Shown: positions 1 through 7,479, counted from the stretch's first letter. The stretch: 35,739 nt of DNA from an uncultured Adlercreutzia sp. (GCA_947426355.1 CANEDU010000007.1:1-35739), one strand, 5' to 3'. Numbers and translations are program-made. The notes: generated from the letters alone by a model not told the origin.

Positions 1-135
1 GGCGTGTCGCGCCTGGTGCTGGAGAACTGCGATTTCGGTGTGAAGTTGCCCCAGGTGGGCGAGATTTCCTCGCTGAACGTGGCCCAGGCCTCCACGGCCT
101 GCATGTACGAGTGGCTGCGCCAGAACTGGGAATAG
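1..135 (+). CDS. C-terminal end of SpoU/TrmH-family rRNA 2'-O-methyltransferase (RlmB-like), partial
   Basis: The frame is open from the first base and closes with TAG at 133-135, giving the last 44 residues of a protein whose start lies left of the window. The segment reads GVSRLVLENCDFGVKLP..., then GEISSLNVAQASTACMYEWLRQ. This matches motif 3 of SpoU-family knotted methyltransferases (I-P-M-x-G-x-x-x-SLNVS-x-A, then a helix ending in an RQ-like stretch), which forms part of the SAM-binding knot. These enzymes 2'-O-methylate rRNA or tRNA ribose; RlmB acts on 23S rRNA. The next gene, 15 bp downstream, is an NYN nuclease of the YacP type. That same order (rlmB then yacP) is known in Bacillus, which favours RlmB over tRNA paralogues. 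The assignment rests on the tail only. Confidence 0.75.
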   Translation, partial: GVSRLVLENCDFGVKLPQVGEISSLNVAQASTACMYEWLRQNWE

Positions 136-150
136 CTCACAGGTCGCATT

Positions 151-693
151 ATGGCCAAGCAGCGGAAAAAGCTCCTCATCGTCGATGGGTACAACGTGCT
201 GCGCTCAGGCAGCCGGTACAAACGGCAGCCCCGCGCCGATGAGGACTATGCTGACGACTACTTCAACGCGGCGCGCGACAGGCTCATCAACGATGTGGTG
301 AACTTCGCCGGACGCGATATGGGCGCCATCATCGTGTTCGATGCGGGCGACAACGAGCTGTCCCAGGGCAGCCGCACGAAGGTGGGCGGCGTGCAGGTGG
401 TCTTCTCGCCGGCGGGACAGTCGGCCGACAAGGTGATCGAGAAGCTGGCCTACGATGCCGGCAAGCGCGGCGTGGAGACCATGGTGGTCACGAGCGATGC
501 CGCCATTCAGGACACCGTGTTCGGCGGCGGCGTGGATCGCATGAGCGCCGAGGGATTTTCTCACGAGATGGGCGAGTACTACGAGGACGCGCGGCTCGAC
601 GACACGCCGAAGGTGGCTCCGAAGCGCACCGTGGCCGACCGCATACCGGCCGACACCTTGGCGAAGCTAAAGGCTCTGCGCGACGCGAAGTAG
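151..693 (+). CDS. NYN-domain ribonuclease, YacP/Rae1-like
   Basis: 180 aa, close to the usual size of YacP/Rae1 (about 170 aa). The N-terminus reads KKLLIVDGYNVLRS, the signature first strand of NYN (PIN-like) nucleases, with Asp12 and Asn15 as expected acidic/amide residues. A second acidic strand follows (IIVFDAGDN) and a third near TSDAAIQDTVFGGG, typical of the metal-binding PIN-like core. In Bacillus, Rae1 is a ribosome-associated endoribonuclease that cuts mRNA in the A site; that role is inferred here by family. The gene lies 15 bp after an RlmB-like methyltransferase and is probably cotranscribed with it. The ATG at 151 is preceded only by a weak purine stretch, consistent with coupling to the upstream gene. 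Confidence 0.85.
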   Translation: MAKQRKKLLIVDGYNVLRSGSRYKRQPRADEDYADDYFNAARDRLINDVVNFAGRDMGAIIVFDAGDNELSQGSRTKVGGVQVVFSPAGQSADKVIEKLAYDAGKRGVETMVVTSDAAIQDTVFGGGVDRMSAEGFSHEMGEYYEDARLDDTPKVAPKRTVADRIPADTLAKLKALRDAK

Positions 694-721
694 GGTATTT
701 CCCCTGCTCAGGAGTTTCGCA

Positions 722-757
722 ACCAATAATTGCGGGAAATGACAACGCGAATTGGTC
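722..757. promoter_or_regulatory. Imperfect dyad upstream of XRE regulator 1
   Basis: ACCAAT (722-727 region) and ATTGGT (about 751-756) face each other, with inner GCG/CGC pairing. The dyad lies about 75-110 bp before the regulator's ATG. XRE proteins often bind dyads near their own promoter, so this is a candidate autoregulatory site. The arms are short and no convincing -35/-10 pair was found beside it. Confidence 0.25.
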
Positions 758-829
758 GCGCGGACGATGGCGTTTGGGTAGGCTCGATAGAGCACACTGA
801 AGGCAAACGCAGAAGACAAGGAGCACACC

Positions 830-1741
830 ATGAACGTTGAGATCGCCGAGCGCTTGGCCGCGCGCCGAAAGCTTGCTGGGCTGTCGCAGGAGGCCCTGGC
901 CGAGAAGCTGGGCGTGTCGCGCCAGGCCGTATCCAAGTGGGAGCGTTCGGAATCGTCGCCCGACACCGACAACCTCATCGCCCTGGCGAAGCTGTACGGG
1001 GTGTCGTTGGACGAGCTTCTGTACGTGGACGATACCATCGCCGACGACGTGGCCTTCGAAGCAGCCGACCGGGCCGATGCCCGACAGGGCGCGGCTGCGC
1101 CGAATGACTCCCACGGCACCGTCGAAGTTGAGGGTATCGATTTCGAAAAGGAGGGTCGCGGGCGCGTACGAGTGAGTCCGGCGGGCATCCATGTGGAAGA
1201 CGGGAAAGATTCGGTGCATGTGAGTTGGCGCGATGGCGTGCACGTGCTGGATCGCAATGGCGAAGAAGTGCACGTGGGCTGGGATGGCGTGCGCGTCCGC
1301 TCCTCGAATCCCGAGCTTGTCGACCACATTGGAAAGCATGGCTGGCACCTGGACGAAGAGGGAAAAGCGCGGGCGGCGGCATGGCTGAAGTTTCCTTTCT
1401 GGGCTCTTGTCATCGTGGCGTATCTGGTTCTGGGCATGCTGAGCGGCACGAGCTGGGGCGTGGGGCTGTTCCTGCTGTTTCTCATTCCCGTTTACTACTT
1501 GGTGGGCGCAGCGGTTGCCTCGCGTCGCGTGGCACCGATGCTGTGCGGCCTGTATCCTCTTGGCGCCACGGCGTGGTTCTTCTGGATGGCCTTCATTGTG
1601 GGCCAGTGGCATCCCGCCTGGGTCATCTTCCTCACCATTCCGCTCGTGGAGGTGCTCATCGTGAAGATCTCCGAGGCGTGGCATCGCCGCCGCGGGGAAG
1701 AGGTGGCGGATGCGGAGGTCGTTGCGGAAGACGAGCAGTGA
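830..1741 (+). CDS. XRE-family HTH regulator with C-terminal membrane domain (paralogue 1)
   Basis: 303 aa. Residues 5-65 are a textbook XRE (Cro/C1) helix-turn-helix: LSQEALAEKLGVSRQAVSKWERSES, then the supporting helices ending LYGVSLDELL. Residues about 95-170 form a polar, beta-rich segment with repeated G-V-H-V and V-S-W-R type strands. The C-terminal third has about four hydrophobic spans, starting FPFWALVIVAYLVLGML and ending in WHPAWVIFLTIPLVEVL, followed by a charged tail. The protein is thus probably a membrane-tethered regulator. The start is supported by AAGGAG at 819-824 before the ATG. The next gene is a paralogue that shares nearly the same HTH and the WHPxWVIFLTIP membrane motif. 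Ligand and target are unknown. Confidence 0.8.
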   Translation: MNVEIAERLAARRKLAGLSQEALAEKLGVSRQAVSKWERSESSPDTDNLIALAKLYGVSLDELLYVDDTIADDVAFEAADRADARQGAAAPNDSHGTVEVEGIDFEKEGRGRVRVSPAGIHVEDGKDSVHVSWRDGVHVLDRNGEEVHVGWDGVRVRSSNPELVDHIGKHGWHLDEEGKARAAAWLKFPFWALVIVAYLVLGMLSGTSWGVGLFLLFLIPVYYLVGAAVASRRVAPMLCGLYPLGATAWFFWMAFIVGQWHPAWVIFLTIPLVEVLIVKISEAWHRRRGEEVADAEVVAEDEQ

Positions 1742-1783
1742 CATTTCCGAGAGGCCTTGTCGTTTAACTGAGGCACTTCTTCG

Positions 1784-1818
1784 GCCCTGCGTTCGTCGAG
1801 CGCGGGGCTTATCTTTTT
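1784..1818 (+). terminator. Rho-independent terminator after XRE regulator 1
   Basis: GCCCTGCG (1784-1791) pairs with CGCGGGGC (1801-1808), eight pairs including one G-U, followed by TTATCTTTTT. It lies 43 bp after the stop and would separate transcription of the two regulator genes, at least partly. Confidence 0.65.
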
Positions 1819-2004
1819 GGTATCCTGGTGCGCACGAGAAGAACAGCGGCGTATTCCCAGGTCGTTGGCGGGGCAACCGTTGGTTGTCGCGGCTGGTTTC
1901 TGCGGGGTTTTCGAAATTGACCACAAAGGGTGCTGGTGCAACGGCAAGGGAAACCATAGGGTGAAAGGCGAGAAGTGACCACACGCAGGACACGAAAGGG
2001 AACC

Positions 2005-2967
2005 ATGATGAACGTGGAGATTGCCCAGCGCCTCGCCGAGCTGCGTCGCGAGCGCGGCTTTTCCCAGGAGGGCTTGGCCGAGCAGCTGGGGCTGTCGCGC
2101 CAGGCCGTTTCCAAATGGGAACGCGCCGAGTCGGCGCCCGATATGGGGAACCTCATCGCTTTGGCCGATCTATACGGCGTGACGCTTGACGAGCTGTTGC
2201 GCGTGAGCCCCGAGGTGGAAGAAGATGTGCGCTACGAGTCGCAGGAGCGCGCCGCCTCGTCGGAGGCCCAGGCCGCGGAAGCGGCCGAGGAGGCCCGGGA
2301 GGCTGCCGAGCGCGCCGAGGCCGCCGCGGTAGCCGTTGCGGCTCAGGAAGCGCCGCCCCAGAAGGTGGTTGTGGAAGTGAACGCGCCGGCGCCGACGCTG
2401 CCGCCGCGACCGATGGGGGCGATGCCCGGTCCGGCTGGCGCGAGCGGCGGGATGCCCGGAGCTGGCGTGCCGAACGCGCCTGCCGCAGGGATGCCCGGGG
2501 CAGCCGCCGCGGTGCCCGGTCCGGTTGGAGCGCCCGGGGTGCCCGGGGCGCCGGCGTATATGCCCGGATACCAGGCGCCTCCGACCCCGCAGCCCTTCCC
2601 GCCGGCTGCAGCCGTGCCCATCACGCCGCCGGCGCCGCCCGAGCCGAAGGATCCCCTGCGCAGCTTTCCCTATCCGCTGCTGTGCGCGGTGCTGTTCCTG
2701 CTGGGCGGCTTCTGCTTCGGCTGGTGGCATCCCGGTTGGGTGATTTTCCTTACCATTCCGTTCTACTACTGGGTGGTGAGCACGCTGGAGGCCGACCCGG
2801 CGTACCGCGAGTGGGTTGAGGAGCGGCGGCAGGCCGCGGCTGCGGTTTCTTCCACCAATGCCGCTGCTGTTGAAAGCGGGGCTCGCCCGGCGTCTGCCGA
2901 AGGATGTGCCGCCTCTTCCGAAGAGGCTTCCGCGGAGGCTTCGTCCGTTGAGGGAGGTGCCCGATGA
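2005..2967 (+). CDS. XRE-family HTH regulator with Pro/Gly/Met-rich linker and membrane tail (paralogue 2)
   Basis: 320 aa from ATG 2005, chosen because AAAGGG sits at 1995-2000; ATG 2008 gives a one-residue shorter protein that matches paralogue 1 (MNVEIAQRL). The first 65 residues are an XRE HTH almost superimposable on that of the gene at 830. Then comes an Ala/Glu-rich stretch likely to form a coiled coil, and a long Pro/Gly linker with repeated M-P-G units. After that are two hydrophobic spans (YPLLCAVLFLLGGFCFGWW and WVIFLTIPFYYWVV) and an Ala/Ser-rich tail. The WHPGWVIFLTIP motif is shared with paralogue 1. Its stop overlaps the next start by 4 bp (ATGA), implying translational coupling with the DUF4097-like lipoprotein. 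Function beyond DNA binding is not recognisable. Confidence 0.8.
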   Translation: MMNVEIAQRLAELRRERGFSQEGLAEQLGLSRQAVSKWERAESAPDMGNLIALADLYGVTLDELLRVSPEVEEDVRYESQERAASSEAQAAEAAEEAREAAERAEAAAVAVAAQEAPPQKVVVEVNAPAPTLPPRPMGAMPGPAGASGGMPGAGVPNAPAAGMPGAAAAVPGPVGAPGVPGAPAYMPGYQAPPTPQPFPPAAAVPITPPAPPEPKDPLRSFPYPLLCAVLFLLGGFCFGWWHPGWVIFLTIPFYYWVVSTLEADPAYREWVEERRQAAAAVSSTNAAAVESGARPASAEGCAASSEEASAEASSVEGGAR

Positions 2968-3914
2968 GGCTGGCGACGAGTACCTATATTAAAGTAGCGC
3001 TCATTGTGGTTCTGTGCCTGGCCGTGTGCAGCTGGCTCGGCGGGTGCGGGCGCGGCATCTGGCCCAGCTCGCTGTTCATGCCTGGCGGTGTGATAGGTTG
3101 TATGGGCGTCGATGTGGTGGACGATGTCGCTGATGAAGTTCGCCAAGGCATTGTGGAGCGCGGCGCCGTGGCGACCACCGACGAGGGTAGCCATTTCGAA
3201 ATTGCCGCTAGCGAGGTAAGCGCTCTCGAGCTGAACTGGTTGGCGGGACGGGGCACGGTGCAGGTGGTGCCCGATGCCGAGACGGGCGGCAAGGTGCTTG
3301 TGGACGAGGTGGTGAAGGGGGGCTATGCGCCCGCTATGGTATGCGAGACGGGCGGCGGCGTGCTGTCCATCAGCTACATGGAGGGCAGCGGCGGGCTTTC
3401 GGGCTGCTCGGTGTCTATGGCGAGCAAGGACCTTACGGTGAAGGTGCCCGCATCGTTGGCCGAACAGCTTGAGTTGTTCGAGCTGGAAGCAGCTTCGGGC
3501 CACTACGAGGTGGAAGGCCTTACGTGCGACGATCTTGAGCTGGGCGTGGCCTCAGGCAACGTGAACGCCACGGCCATGGCCGCCCAGCGCGCTTCGCTGA
3601 ATGTGGCGAGCGGGCAGGTGTCGGTGCAGGGCTCGGTGGCCGAGCACCTTGAGGTGGAGATAGCCTCGGGCACGACCACACTGTCATTGGGCGAGGGCGC
3701 GCCGACGCAGATGTCGGGCAGCTTGGCTTCGGGGAAGTTGGTGTTGGAAGTCCCTGCGAACACGCGTCTTGCGACCAACATCAACAAGATGAGCGGCAGC
3801 TTCAACAACGAGCTCGCTAACGGAGGAGCTGGCAGCTCCGAAGGCGATGCGTCCGCGTGCTCCCTCGACTTCGAAATCCTCAGCGGCAACTTCACCGTGA
3901 AGCCGGCGGCATAG
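2964..3914 (+). CDS. DUF4097-like beta-repeat lipoprotein
   Basis: 316 aa. The N-terminus (MRLATSTYIKVALIVVLCLAVCSWLGGC) is a signal peptide ending in a lipobox-like LGGC, so the protein is probably lipid-anchored outside the membrane. The rest is a regular beta-strand protein. ASG/MSG/LSG turns recur about every 20 residues (AASGHYEV, VASGNVNA, VASGQVSV, IASGTTTL, LASGKLVL, MSGSFNN, LSGNFTV), the pattern of DUF4097 beta-solenoid domains. DUF4097 proteins commonly sit beside small regulators and membrane-domain genes in envelope-stress clusters; that context matches here. The start overlaps the upstream XRE gene by 4 bp. Biochemical role is unknown. Confidence 0.75.
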   Translation: MRLATSTYIKVALIVVLCLAVCSWLGGCGRGIWPSSLFMPGGVIGCMGVDVVDDVADEVRQGIVERGAVATTDEGSHFEIAASEVSALELNWLAGRGTVQVVPDAETGGKVLVDEVVKGGYAPAMVCETGGGVLSISYMEGSGGLSGCSVSMASKDLTVKVPASLAEQLELFELEAASGHYEVEGLTCDDLELGVASGNVNATAMAAQRASLNVASGQVSVQGSVAEHLEVEIASGTTTLSLGEGAPTQMSGSLASGKLVLEVPANTRLATNINKMSGSFNNELANGGAGSSEGDASACSLDFEILSGNFTVKPAA

Positions 3915-3946
3915 GGGCTCTGTCGCGCGAAGGCCGGGCGCGTTTC

Positions 3947-4068
3947 TGGGAAGAAAAAGACGGTTTTCGTAGTCTTTGAGGCTCAGACAGGCGCGGCCAA
4001 CAAGCGCGACCAGGGAAAATGCTGTCTAGGTGGGCGGCCAGACTACGAAAACCGTCTTTTTCTTCCCA
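3947..4068. repeat. 29-bp perfect inverted repeat at a convergent gene junction
   Basis: The arm 3947-3975 (TGGGAAGAAAAAGACGG...) is an exact reverse complement of 4040-4068. The spacer is 64 nt and holds a further short pair (AGACAG 3985-3990 with CTGTCT 4022-4027). The right arm carries a T-run in its middle. No flanking target-site duplication and no transposase are visible. It lies between two converging genes, so it may act as a bidirectional terminator or transcript-end structure. Confidence 0.85.
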
Positions 4069-4076
4069 AAATCAAC

Positions 4077-4101
4077 GGGGCGCTCCTTCGAGGAGCGCCC
4101 C
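4077..4101 (-). terminator. GC-rich terminator hairpin for htrA-like gene
   Basis: GGGGCGCTCCT and AGGAGCGCCCC form an 11-bp stem around a TCG loop. Read on the minus strand, it lies about 60 nt past the htrA-like stop and is followed by GTTGATTTTGGG, a moderate T-run. On the plus strand no T-run follows, so it is assigned to the minus strand. Confidence 0.6.
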
Positions 4102-4160
4102 GCTTGCTGTTATGCGACCGCTGTCGAATCCGGCTGGGCCGTCTCCGCGGTATATGCTGC

Positions 4161-5570
4161 CTAGCGCTGGCCGAACAGGTCGTCCAGGTTCAGGCCGCGG
4201 CCGTCCTGGCCATACGGGTCGCCGTAGCCGTAGTCATTGCCGCCGTCCTGGCCGTAGCCGTAGCCGTTCTCGGGCATCTGCTGCTCCTGCTGCTCTTTGG
4301 CCTCAGCCGCGGCCTTTTGGCTGGCGGCATCGTCTCCCAGGGTCACCTGCACCTCCTGCTCCTGGCCGTTGCGGTTCACCGTGAGCGTCACGGTGTCGCC
4401 CGGCTGCTCGCCGCGCACGGCCAGCATCAGATCGGAGGCTCCCTCCACCGCCTCGCCGTTCAGGGCCGTGATGATGTCGCCCTCCTGCAGGCCCGCGGCG
4501 GCCGCGCCCGAGCCCTCGGCCACGCCGGCCACATAAGCGCCGTTCTCGGTGGGCAGGCCGTAGTTGCTGGCCATCTGGTCGTTCACCGTGGACAGGCTCA
4601 CGCCGAGCTGGGCGTGGGTGGGCGTCTCGCCAGCGATGATCTGGTTCGCGAGGTTCACCGCGTAGTTCGCGGGAATGGCGAAGCCCACGCCGGAGTAGTT
4701 GCCCGAGTACGAGGTGATCAGCGTGTTGATGCCGATGAGCTTACCGTCGGAATCAACCAGGGCGCCGCCGGAGTTGCCCGGGTTGATGGCCGCATCGGTC
4801 TGGATCATGTTCGGGTAGATGGTCGTCTCGCCCGAACCGCCCGACTGGAGCGACTCGCTCGCGTCCATGATCTGCGAGCGGCTCGTGGCGCTCACGATGC
4901 CCGTGGCCACCGATTGCTCCAGCCCGAACGGCGCGCCCAGGGTCATGACCCACTCGCCGACGTTCAGGTTATCGGAGTCGCCGATTTCCATGGGGGTGAG
5001 GCCGCTCGCGTCCTTGGCCTTCAGCACGGCCACATCCGATGAGGGGTCGGTACCCACGAGCTCGGCATCGTAGGTGGTGCCGGCGATGGTCACCTTGAAG
5101 GCCGACCCGCCGTCCACCACGTGGTTGTTCGTGATGAGGTAGCCGTCCTGGGTCATCACCACGCCCGAGCCGGTGCCCAGAGCCTGCAGCTGGCCGCCCG
5201 CATTGGCGTAGGTTTCCACGAACACCACCGACGGCAGGCACTTGGCTGCCACGGTTTCGGCCAGGGTGGCGTCGCCGCTCGTGGCCAGGGCGGCCTGGGT
5301 GACGGGCGCCGGGCTGTTCACGGCCTCGGCGGTCGCAGGGTCGATGATCGCGCTGTTGATGCCCAGGGCCAGCATGCAGGCCATGGCGGCGCCGGCGAAA
5401 CCGGTGAGGAAGGTGCGGTTGCGCGCCTTCTTGGCGCCGGGCACCGTCTCGGCCACGGAGGCGGCCACCGAGCCGTCGATGTCGAAGGGCTGCGCGGTGG
5501 CGAGGATATTGTCGCGGCGGGCGTGGTTGCCGCGGATGGAGGGAACGTTGTTGCCGTTGAAGTTCGTCAT
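4161..5570 (-). CDS. HtrA/DegP-like membrane-anchored serine protease with PDZ domain
   Basis: 469 aa from the ATG at 5570, chosen because CAAGGAGATCACCC lies directly before it; the upstream in-frame extension lacks such a site. Order: cytoplasmic N-terminus (1-52), one membrane span (about 53-76, FLTGFAGAAMACMLALG), trypsin-like domain with triad His150 (ITNNHVVDG), Asp179 (PSSDVAVLK) and Ser267 (NPGNSGGAL), then a PDZ domain about 320-410 (YVAGVAEGSGAAAAGLQEGDII). A Gln/Gly/Tyr/Asp-rich tail ends GLNLDDLFGQR. These proteases degrade or refold misfolded envelope proteins, and the triad is intact. Gene order does not tie it to a specific substrate. The glycine/tyrosine-rich tail is uncommon. 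Confidence 0.93.
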   Translation of the reverse strand: MTNFNGNNVPSIRGNHARRDNILATAQPFDIDGSVAASVAETVPGAKKARNRTFLTGFAGAAMACMLALGINSAIIDPATAEAVNSPAPVTQAALATSGDATLAETVAAKCLPSVVFVETYANAGGQLQALGTGSGVVMTQDGYLITNNHVVDGGSAFKVTIAGTTYDAELVGTDPSSDVAVLKAKDASGLTPMEIGDSDNLNVGEWVMTLGAPFGLEQSVATGIVSATSRSQIMDASESLQSGGSGETTIYPNMIQTDAAINPGNSGGALVDSDGKLIGINTLITSYSGNYSGVGFAIPANYAVNLANQIIAGETPTHAQLGVSLSTVNDQMASNYGLPTENGAYVAGVAEGSGAAAAGLQEGDIITALNGEAVEGASDLMLAVRGEQPGDTVTLTVNRNGQEQEVQVTLGDDAASQKAAAEAKEQQEQQMPENGYGYGQDGGNDYGYGDPYGQDGRGLNLDDLFGQR

Positions 5571-5595
5571 GGGTGATCTCCTTGTTCGAGGGGGT

Positions 5596-5635
5596 CGTGT
5601 TTGTGCTGGGGCGAACTCTAGCACGCGCAAACACG
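5596..5635. promoter_or_regulatory. Spaced dyad in htrA-like promoter region
   Basis: CGTGTTTG (5596-5603) and CAAACACG (5628-5635) are exact inverted repeats with 24 nt between them, 26-65 bp before the htrA-like start. A minus-strand TAGAGT, a passable -10, lies between the arms. It could be an operator of a stress regulator; no regulator is linked to it here. Confidence 0.35.
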
Positions 5636-5747
5636 CTTTTTCATGGCGGCAACCCCCCGTCACGTCCCTGACACGCAGATACATCAGATGGAGTAGTCTC
5701 CGGGTATGACGCAAAGCTCTGTACCGCATTCAGGACAGCAAAGAACA

Positions 5748-5766
5748 GGCCGCCTTTGTGGCGGCC
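5748..5766 (-). terminator. Terminator of LuxR-type regulator 1
   Basis: On the minus strand GGCCGCC-ACAAA-GGCGGCC forms a 7-bp GC stem, followed by TGTTCTTTG. It begins 27 nt after the regulator's stop. Confidence 0.6.
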
Positions 5767-5792
5767 ATCCCGGGTGAAACGCTCCGAAAGCA

Positions 5793-7379
5793 TCAGTAAC
5801 GGTCGACGAGATCGATGAGGTCTTGCTTGGAGTGGAGGCAGGTCTTTTCCAAGATGCGGCGGGTGTGGGTGCGAATGGTGGACTCGGATACGAACAACGC
5901 CTCGGCGATTACACGAGCCGAACGACCCTTGGCCAGGTAGGGGAGCACCTCTGCCTCGCGACGGGTCAGGCCGTAGTCTTCGGCGATAAGGGCGAACACT
6001 GCTTCCTCGCTCGCGGCATCCGGGTCGTCGCTCGCCTCGGTTTCCGCAGGGACGGCTGCTGTCACCGCCTCTGCGCTTTCCGCGGCGGCCACTTCGGGAG
6101 CCTCCGGCAGATGCGTGCCGAGGGCGCATTGGCTGCATGAAGCGGGCGGAACAGCACCGTCGTTTTCCGTATTCGGGGGGCGCACGGTTAGGTGGCGGTT
6201 GCTGCGCCAGAGGAACCAGAGCAGAATGACCAGCAGGTACACCGCGCCTACGCATACCCCGATGAGCGCTCCGCCGTCCATTTCGGGAATGAGCATGATC
6301 AGGTACCCGATGCCAATGCCCACAAGCCGTGCGAGAATGGAAATCGCGCGAACCAGGCCACCTATTACAAAGCCCGAAACGGCGAAGTCGTAGGCCGTTG
6401 TGGCCACCATGTACCAGATGATCACGTCGAAGATGCCGTGGACGGCACTCATGATGGCGTTGAACACCACCGGCTGTGCATGCCAGAAGAAGGGCGTTGT
6501 CGTGAACAGCGCAATGGAGATGGGGATGAGGATTTGGTAGGCGAGCGTTAAGTTGATGTGTCGTCGGGTAGCGACAACGAAGACCAGCAACGCTACTGCC
6601 GCCACAAGGTTCAGAACGAGGGGCAGCTCGTGGGCCTGAGAGGCGGAATTAGCGCTGAGAACCGTGGTCTCCCAGGCGAAGCCGAACAAAAACGAGAAAA
6701 CGAGCGCCGCGATGATGAGGGGAGCGAGCGATCCGAGGGCGGTCAAGTACCGGCGGCCGTCGGCGCGCGGCGAAGGCGCTTGCCCCGCGTCAGCCCGGCA
6801 GCGGGTGAGGCACAAAAGCGACAGCACGGGCAGGGGAACTATTAAGAGCAAGGGCGGCACGGGCACTACGGCAGTTACCAGGACAATGACGAGAAAGACC
6901 ATCGCCGTCAGCAGAAAAGCGGCTGGCGCGTAGAACGCCGTGCTAGACGGATGCGCCCGTCCGAGCACGTCGGCCCAGCTTCCCCAGAAATAGCCGTAGC
7001 CCACTCCGGTAAGAGCGGAGCCTGCGACGAGTATCGCGACGAGCGCCGCGTCTTGGAACCAGGCTCCCGCGGCACCGATGCACGCCAGTCCCGCCACAAC
7101 GAAGGCGCAGAAAAGCCACGGCGGCAGCTTCGCCAAGCTATTCGGGTCGCTCTCGACGAGCGTCGAGATGCTCAGCAGCGTGGTCATGTTCGCCAGAAAT
7201 GAGACGACGGTGACAAGGGTGTTGAACTCAGGCGTGTCGGCCGGCCCGTTCAAGAGGATGGAGCTGCGGAAGGTGAGCATGCTGCAGGCCCAGAACAAGG
7301 CGAGGCCCAAGTAGCGCGGATGAAGCGTCGGACCCAGCCGGGTGGGGGAGGCGCTCGTGCCCCCCAGAGATGCTGCCAT
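5793..7379 (-). CDS. Multi-span membrane regulator with C-terminal LuxR-type HTH (module 1)
   Basis: 528 aa from the ATG at 7379, preceded by GGGAGGTGG eight bases upstream. A longer in-frame extension to 7454 has no such site. The first about 400 residues make about 12 hydrophobic spans, then comes an Ala/Glu-rich linker (EAPEVAAAESAEAVTAAVPAE). The last about 65 residues are a LuxR/GerE HTH: YGLTRREAEVLPYLAKGRSA, then ALFVSESTIRTHTRRILEK. This architecture is characteristic of Eggerthellaceae, where such regulators are known to control neighbouring inducible reductases. It is divergent from the torD/psr-like operon across 150 bp containing two dyads, so it most likely senses a substrate in or across the membrane and activates that operon. 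Ligand unknown. A paralogue lies at 17722-19491. Confidence 0.92.
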   Translation of the reverse strand: MAASLGGTSASPTRLGPTLHPRYLGLALFWACSMLTFRSSILLNGPADTPEFNTLVTVVSFLANMTTLLSISTLVESDPNSLAKLPPWLFCAFVVAGLACIGAAGAWFQDAALVAILVAGSALTGVGYGYFWGSWADVLGRAHPSSTAFYAPAAFLLTAMVFLVIVLVTAVVPVPPLLLIVPLPVLSLLCLTRCRADAGQAPSPRADGRRYLTALGSLAPLIIAALVFSFLFGFAWETTVLSANSASQAHELPLVLNLVAAVALLVFVVATRRHINLTLAYQILIPISIALFTTTPFFWHAQPVVFNAIMSAVHGIFDVIIWYMVATTAYDFAVSGFVIGGLVRAISILARLVGIGIGYLIMLIPEMDGGALIGVCVGAVYLLVILLWFLWRSNRHLTVRPPNTENDGAVPPASCSQCALGTHLPEAPEVAAAESAEAVTAAVPAETEASDDPDAASEEAVFALIAEDYGLTRREAEVLPYLAKGRSARVIAEALFVSESTIRTHTRRILEKTCLHSKQDLIDLVDRY

Positions 7380-7420
7380 GTAATTCCACCTCCCTCGCAC
7401 CGTGTTTGAACGGGCATTTC

Positions 7421-7446
7421 GTTGGTCTTTCTCTATTATGACCAAC
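7421..7446. promoter_or_regulatory. Dyad GTTGGTC-N12-GACCAAC
   Basis: GTTGGTC (7421-7427) and GACCAAC (7440-7446) are perfect inverted arms. They flank TATTAT/CATAAT, which reads as a minus-strand -10 (CATAAT, 7435-7440) for the LuxR-type regulator gene. An operator over its own promoter would fit autoregulation. Confidence 0.45.
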
Positions 7447-7460
7447 TTGCTCAACGGTAA

Positions 7461-7479
7461 ATCATCAGAAACTGATGAT
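7461..7479. promoter_or_regulatory. 19-bp palindrome ATCATCAG-AAA-CTGATGAT, candidate LuxR-regulator site
   Basis: A perfect 8-bp dyad with a 3-nt centre lies between the divergent regulator and torD-psr operon. It ends 21 bp before a candidate plus-strand -10 (TAGCAT, 7501-7506) and 20 bp before the minus-strand CATAAT (7435-7440). That centres it about 43 bp before either predicted start, as expected for a class II LuxR-type activator. Length and ends (ATCA...TGAT) match the dyad at 19649-19667. Confidence 0.55.

Noticed and set aside
3947-4068. Possible miniature transposable element
   Set aside because: Perfect terminal arms would fit, but no target-site duplication and no second copy were seen in the window.
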